This document shows, one piece after another, positions 60,262 to 64,000 of a stretch of DNA of 64,000 nt. The notes beneath the pieces were generated by a model. It saw nothing but the letters and a program-made list of their open reading frames with translations. It did not search any database and had not been told where the DNA came from. Made by a program: the position numbers and the translations under genes. Origin of the DNA: JADJXV01 sp046328995. Lineage in GTDB: Bacteria > Bacteroidota > Ignavibacteria > Kapaibacteriales > UBA961. The stretch lies in the NCBI GenBank assembly GCA_046328995.1, contig JAXLVN010000001.1, forward strand, positions 806,001-870,000, read 5' to 3'. How positions within the stretch are numbered: the stretch's first letter is position 1; each line of letters starts with the position of its first letter.

Positions 60262-63200
60262 TCATGCTCCCCTCTCCCCCAACTCCTTCACCCTACACAA
60301 TGCCCCATACGAACAATACTCGCAGCTCGATGTAAGCGGCTCAACCGGAAAGTGCTTGTTTTCTATATTATGGGCTATTTCGAGCGCTTGATGCACAGAC
60401 TCGGCGATGATTGCGTCGCGTTCGTCAGAGGACTCAACGAGTTGTGATTTCTTTGACTTACTTGGCGGTGCGATGGGTGAATCCTTGGGTAGTAATTGAA
60501 AATGATGGGCATCATACTCCCCTTTTTTACGGTCGTATTCCGGGTTGAGTAAGTAATACACCGCTCCTTCGGGCGTGGCTTCAATGCCTTTTTCCAGGAG
60601 AAGATGTTCCGCTGCTGCCATGTAGAGCGGCATTTGGAAGGATTCTCCTTTCTTAACCTCATTATTCCCCTGATGCTTACCCGTTTTGTAGTCAGCTATG
60701 AGGAATTTTGTGCCGCCTTCATCATTCGAGATTTCAAGGCGGTCGATTTTCCCACGGATTGTGAGTCCATTACTCAGGACGACCGCTTTTGCTTCCGTGC
60801 CATGCTTCGACTTCATACCAAATGCATATTCAAACAGTATCGGCGCAAAACTCCACCCATTTTCGATTCTGGCGAGTTCGGTGTCGAGCCATACTTCTAT
60901 TTTCCCCTTTTTTCCGCCCTCAACGCCCAGCAAATCTTCCTTTTCGAGTTCAAAAAACGCATGGTCGTATTCGAGATGCGAGAGTTCTTGATGGGCAATT
61001 TCAATCAATTGCTGTTTGTATTCTTCCCGATGAGATTCCGAGAGCCGAACAGGTTCGTCCTGACCGAGCGGTTTTTGTAATTGCTTGTAAAATTTATAGA
61101 GTACACCATGAAACAGCGTGCCTTTCTCAATCGGCGAAAGCCACGCATCTTGCTTCCCTGTGTCACCAATTCCAAGGATTTTCTTGGCATAATACTGATA
61201 CGGACACTTAGCATACGTCTCTAAATCCGTGATGGAGAATGGATGTTCAGGTATTGCAAGTTGATTCTCCTCCGCACTCTGCAAACCATGCGAGAGAATT
61301 TCCTCGGTAAGTGATGCACTTGCCGCAATGAACTCTGCAGTCTGCGCGATACGGAGTTCGCTTTTGTCCTCATCGTTCAGCGCTTCTGCATCCCGCGCAA
61401 GCAGGAGCAATGCTTCTTCTTTCGAGGCAATTGCATCGAGCCATTGGATGTCGTCCCACTGCTGAAGTTGGTCACCGGACAATGTTCCTGCCGCCGCTCC
61501 GCGCTGTAATTCCTTCAAATTATACACTTTCGCATCTTCCTGCAGCGAGGATACTTTCAGCAATGCATCCACAAAAGGCGATCGCACTGTTTCGCGGCCG
61601 TCATTGTGCATCGGATAGGTGAGATAGAGCCGCTTTTCGCCCGATTCGAGGGCGGGAGTATTATTGGTAATTGCCTGATAATAGAGCATACGTTCGGCTT
61701 TGATAAAGCGTTCTTCCGTTTCGGGAAGTTCTTTCCCAAGAAAGGTTTCCGGGGTATAGACTTGTGGAAATTCACCGTCGAGCAGTCCACAGAGGATGGT
61801 CACTTTATACGGAATTCCGCGCGTTTGCTCAATCGACGTGACCGTGACTCCATAGGTCGATTTTTCGAGAATTTGATACTTCCCGGCGATGGTTGCCGTG
61901 CGTAATTTATCACTGTACTCTGCAAGTGAACGTTGAATAGTGGGATTCCGCTGTTTATCAATTGCCGTCATTTCTTCGGCAATGCGGATGATTTCCGAGA
62001 GGGCGCGGGCATCTTTTTCCACTTCTTCGAGCAGACGGATATAGTCAGATTTGACGGGCTTGTAAGCTGCGATATGTTCATAGAAGTCAAGGATATTCTG
62101 CCTAATTTTCAAGCGTTTAAGCATAGTATCGGTGAGAATTCTGTAAAAATCAGCCGGCGTCATGCGCGATGTTTTTTGGGGTAAGTAATTGACGAGTGCT
62201 GTGAAGTCAGCGAGCGCGCGGCGGGTCGATTCGAGGTGCTTTTGGGTGGTGGAGAGTTCCATTTCATCCGTCAATTCACTCTCATTCATCAATTTCAGGC
62301 GCGCTTCGAGCTTGATGATTGCCCGTTGTAACTGTTTGGTCCAATAGGACGCTCCACCGAATTTCTCACCTCCGGTAATCCGCAGTCGAAGTGCAGTTTC
62401 GTATAAATTAGCTCCATTTAACTCGACCTGCGCGCCGTCAGCATCAAAACGCATAATTGTTAAGTACGGACTCTGCAATGCGCGGTGAATATCTTCCCTT
62501 CTGTATCCACGATTGACAATATCAAGCACGGCAAAGATGGCAATTGCCACCGGAGACTTGGCAAGCGGAAAACGGTCAGTGATATTGGCAGGAATCGAAT
62601 ACGTGGCAAACATCTCGCGGAAGAGCCCCGAATACAACTCCGGCTGACGGATTGCCACACAGATTTCGGCAAGCGGAATGCCATCTTCAAGATGAAGATG
62701 CCGGATCAACTTGGCAATTGCCTTCACTTCTTCGGCGCGTGTGTCAGCAGCAAAAACAGATACTTGCCTGCTAAGACCGCGATGTCGGATACGACGCTCG
62801 GTATTAAAGAGCCACCGCCGCAAATACGCACCCATCGGTGTAAAAATACATTCATCATCGGGCGTCGTGTCGTGAATAATCGGTATATCATCGAGCGGCG
62901 CACTCCGGAATCCCGCATTGACAAGATGAGCATGCGTTTCCCTAAGATTTCCAAAAAGTGGTCCGTTTTGTTCCGAATAATCGAGATGTATCGCCATCGG
63001 GGTTCCGGACTCGGCAAAGCGAACGAGAAATTCAATCTCGGGTTGCTTGTATTCGCTGAATCCTTCGATAAAAATCGGATATTCTTCTTCAATCGTAAAC
63101 CTATTCAGGGCAAGGAGTTTTTGGAGGATAGCAGGTTTGTCGAGGAAGGTAGTCCCCAACGCTTTCTCGTATTCTTTGCACAATGAATAGATATCTTGGA

Positions 63201-63666
63201 GTCGGGGAAGATCGAAGTCGAGTTCGCTGTTGGTGCGGGAGATATCTTCGAGAAGAGATTCGGACGAGACGCCGTCTTCTTTCAATCCAAACACAACCGA
63301 AGAGAGACGCTCCATCGTCGCCGGCGAGAGCGACTTCCCTTCTTGAGTAAAGAAGGCAAGGTTCGCACGATCGGCAGCTTCCTCAAACAGTGCAAGCCGG
63401 TAGGCGTCCGATATTATCCTACACGTATCCTTCGGAAATTCTCTGCGGTAGCGATCACGGATAAACGACTCGAGGGTCATAATTGTAGGCGTATCGACCG
63501 GCTTCCGGGTTCGGCTGAACTCATCACGCACATATCGGCGCTGCAAAAGGCGCACCTGACGTCCGGTAGGTACGATGTGAATGTTGGGGTGTATTGTATT
63601 CCAGTCGAGCTCAGAACCAACGGCACGAATTCGCTCAAATGATTGATTATAGAGTATATATGCCAT
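60262..63666 (-). CDS. AddB-like PD-(D/E)XK nuclease family protein
   Basis: An 1134-residue protein of the RecB/AddB exonuclease family. The N-terminal 780 residues resemble the inactivated UvrD-like helicase half of AddB; a Walker A is not visible (the expected place reads IVPTGRQVRLLQRR). The C-terminal nuclease domain has GKIDRLEIS and FLIADYKTGKHQG (about 990) as the PD-(D/E)XK core, then FQMPLYMAAAEHLL. Four cysteines, one in AKCPYQYYAKKILGIG (about 820) and three in CEYCSYGALC (about 1115), match the [4Fe-4S] cluster that staples AddB nucleases. AddB works with AddA in double-strand break processing and restriction of foreign DNA. addA is not in the window. Confidence 0.86.
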   Translation of the reverse strand: MAYILYNQSFERIRAVGSELDWNTIHPNIHIVPTGRQVRLLQRRYVRDEFSRTRKPVDTPTIMTLESFIRDRYRREFPKDTCRIISDAYRLALFEEAADRANLAFFTQEGKSLSPATMERLSSVVFGLKEDGVSSESLLEDISRTNSELDFDLPRLQDIYSLCKEYEKALGTTFLDKPAILQKLLALNRFTIEEEYPIFIEGFSEYKQPEIEFLVRFAESGTPMAIHLDYSEQNGPLFGNLRETHAHLVNAGFRSAPLDDIPIIHDTTPDDECIFTPMGAYLRRWLFNTERRIRHRGLSRQVSVFAADTRAEEVKAIAKLIRHLHLEDGIPLAEICVAIRQPELYSGLFREMFATYSIPANITDRFPLAKSPVAIAIFAVLDIVNRGYRREDIHRALQSPYLTIMRFDADGAQVELNGANLYETALRLRITGGEKFGGASYWTKQLQRAIIKLEARLKLMNESELTDEMELSTTQKHLESTRRALADFTALVNYLPQKTSRMTPADFYRILTDTMLKRLKIRQNILDFYEHIAAYKPVKSDYIRLLEEVEKDARALSEIIRIAEEMTAIDKQRNPTIQRSLAEYSDKLRTATIAGKYQILEKSTYGVTVTSIEQTRGIPYKVTILCGLLDGEFPQVYTPETFLGKELPETEERFIKAERMLYYQAITNNTPALESGEKRLYLTYPMHNDGRETVRSPFVDALLKVSSLQEDAKVYNLKELQRGAAAGTLSGDQLQQWDDIQWLDAIASKEEALLLLARDAEALNDEDKSELRIAQTAEFIAASASLTEEILSHGLQSAEENQLAIPEHPFSITDLETYAKCPYQYYAKKILGIGDTGKQDAWLSPIEKGTLFHGVLYKFYKQLQKPLGQDEPVRLSESHREEYKQQLIEIAHQELSHLEYDHAFFELEKEDLLGVEGGKKGKIEVWLDTELARIENGWSFAPILFEYAFGMKSKHGTEAKAVVLSNGLTIRGKIDRLEISNDEGGTKFLIADYKTGKHQGNNEVKKGESFQMPLYMAAAEHLLLEKGIEATPEGAVYYLLNPEYDRKKGEYDAHHFQLLPKDSPIAPPSKSKKSQLVESSDERDAIIAESVHQALEIAHNIENKHFPVEPLTSSCEYCSYGALCRVKELGERGA

Positions 63667-63859
63667 ACAGGTAATGTCAATAATTGTTCGGTAGTACTAG
63701 AGTATTTGTCAGTTGTAGTTCGGAAAAAAAGAAATCTTGCGCAAATATACTCAATACCGGAAAGCCAGCCGAAGGATTCCTTTCGGGTATGTAGGAGAGC
63801 AAAGAATTCATTACTTGGTAGAGTGTATTGGGTTGGCGTAGATGTAGGACGAACTTTTA

Positions 63860-63891
63860 TTGGATTATATCCGCAAAACCGATTATCTTTG
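63860..63891 (+). promoter_or_regulatory. Putative Bacteroidota-type promoter near the right edge
   Basis: TTG at 63860-63862, a 21-base spacer and TATCTTTG at 63884-63891 match the -33/-7 consensus TTG / TAnnTTTG. It lies 66 bases before a candidate start codon at 63958. Confidence 0.55.
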
Positions 63892-63957
63892 TAACCAAAC
63901 AAAATAAGGGTGCTTTTTGTTCAGGTAAATACAAGACCTTACAACAAGCTATCGCGT

Positions 63958-64000
63958 ATGAACATTGCTCCTGATTATCCACAGTTATCCGATGAAGAAC
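63958..64000 (+). CDS. Start of an unidentified gene, cut by the window end
   Basis: An ATG at 63958 opens a frame (MNIAPDYPQLSDEE...) that continues past the window edge. It is preceded by a consensus-like promoter and is divergent from the AddB-like gene. Only 14 residues are visible, so the product cannot be named. Confidence 0.4.
   Translation, partial: MNIAPDYPQLSDEE

Noticed and set aside
1..64000. tRNA or rRNA genes
   Set aside because: No cloverleaf or conserved rRNA stretch was recognised in any gap; a covariance-model search would be needed to exclude small RNAs.

Overview
The window looks like chromosome from a free-living member of the Bacteroidota-Chlorobiota (FCB) superphylum, most likely a lineage near Kapabacteria or Ignavibacteria rather than a classical Bacteroides. 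This is an inference. It rests on three secreted proteins ending in type IX secretion (Por) C-terminal sorting domains, a b-type three-gene succinate dehydrogenase (sdhCAB), candidate TTG/TAnnTTTG promoters, Shine-Dalgarno sites ahead of several but not all genes, and flagellar-type regulators (FlhG, FliA). No rRNA or tRNA gene was seen, so taxonomy cannot be fixed from this window.

Layout. 1-6.3 kb: metabolic genes (5'-truncated hisC-type aminotransferase, 4-hydroxyphenylpyruvate dioxygenase, glutamate dehydrogenase, coaE, pssA) and an isolated nuoJ-nuoK pair. 6.5-12.2 kb: a 1882-residue T9SS-exported surface protein. 12.4-15.3 kb: FlhG-like ATPase, small membrane protein, FliA-type sigma factor and HDOD protein, with no flagellar structural genes. 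15.3-19.4 kb, minus strand: a lipoprotein, then a recR-methyltransferase-lipoprotein-PD40/OmpA run. 19.6-23 kb: pspA, a YbjN-like protein, an M28 peptidase and rsmD. 23.2-32.3 kb: two giant paralogous repeat proteins resembling phage tail fibres and trimeric-adhesin heads; one ends in a phage tail-collar domain and the other carries an apparently identical 1105-bp duplication. 32.5-35.6 kb: a BNR-repeat T9SS protein and a glycosyltransferase. 35.7-42.9 kb: tyrosine phenol-lyase, nadA, nadB and a copper P-type ATPase. 43-51.5 kb: a small membrane protein, sdhCAB, a COG2509-type flavoprotein and an AT-rich OLD-family ATPase/Toprim nuclease. 51.6-57.7 kb: a VWA/WD40 T9SS protein, an orphan Hcp tube protein and mreB. 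57.8-64 kb: a membrane protein/DUF4166 pair, a hypothetical membrane protein, an AddB-like nuclease and the start of a divergent gene.

How it fits together. The first three genes could form a tyrosine-degrading route (transamination, HPP to homogentisate, regeneration of 2-oxoglutarate). A separate tyrosine phenol-lyase gives a second route. nadA/nadB start de novo NAD synthesis from aspartate. sdhCAB and nuoJK belong to the respiratory chain. A large share of the coding capacity goes to exported, repeat-rich surface proteins.

The second half (37-60 kb) is seeded with intergenic palindromic repeats of several families, including a MITE-like element with 12-bp terminal inverted repeats. I saw none of these in the first 37 kb. 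The most unusual content is the tail-fibre-like surface protein pair, the VWA-WD40-T9SS fusion beside an orphan Hcp, and the FlhG/FliA/HDOD cassette.
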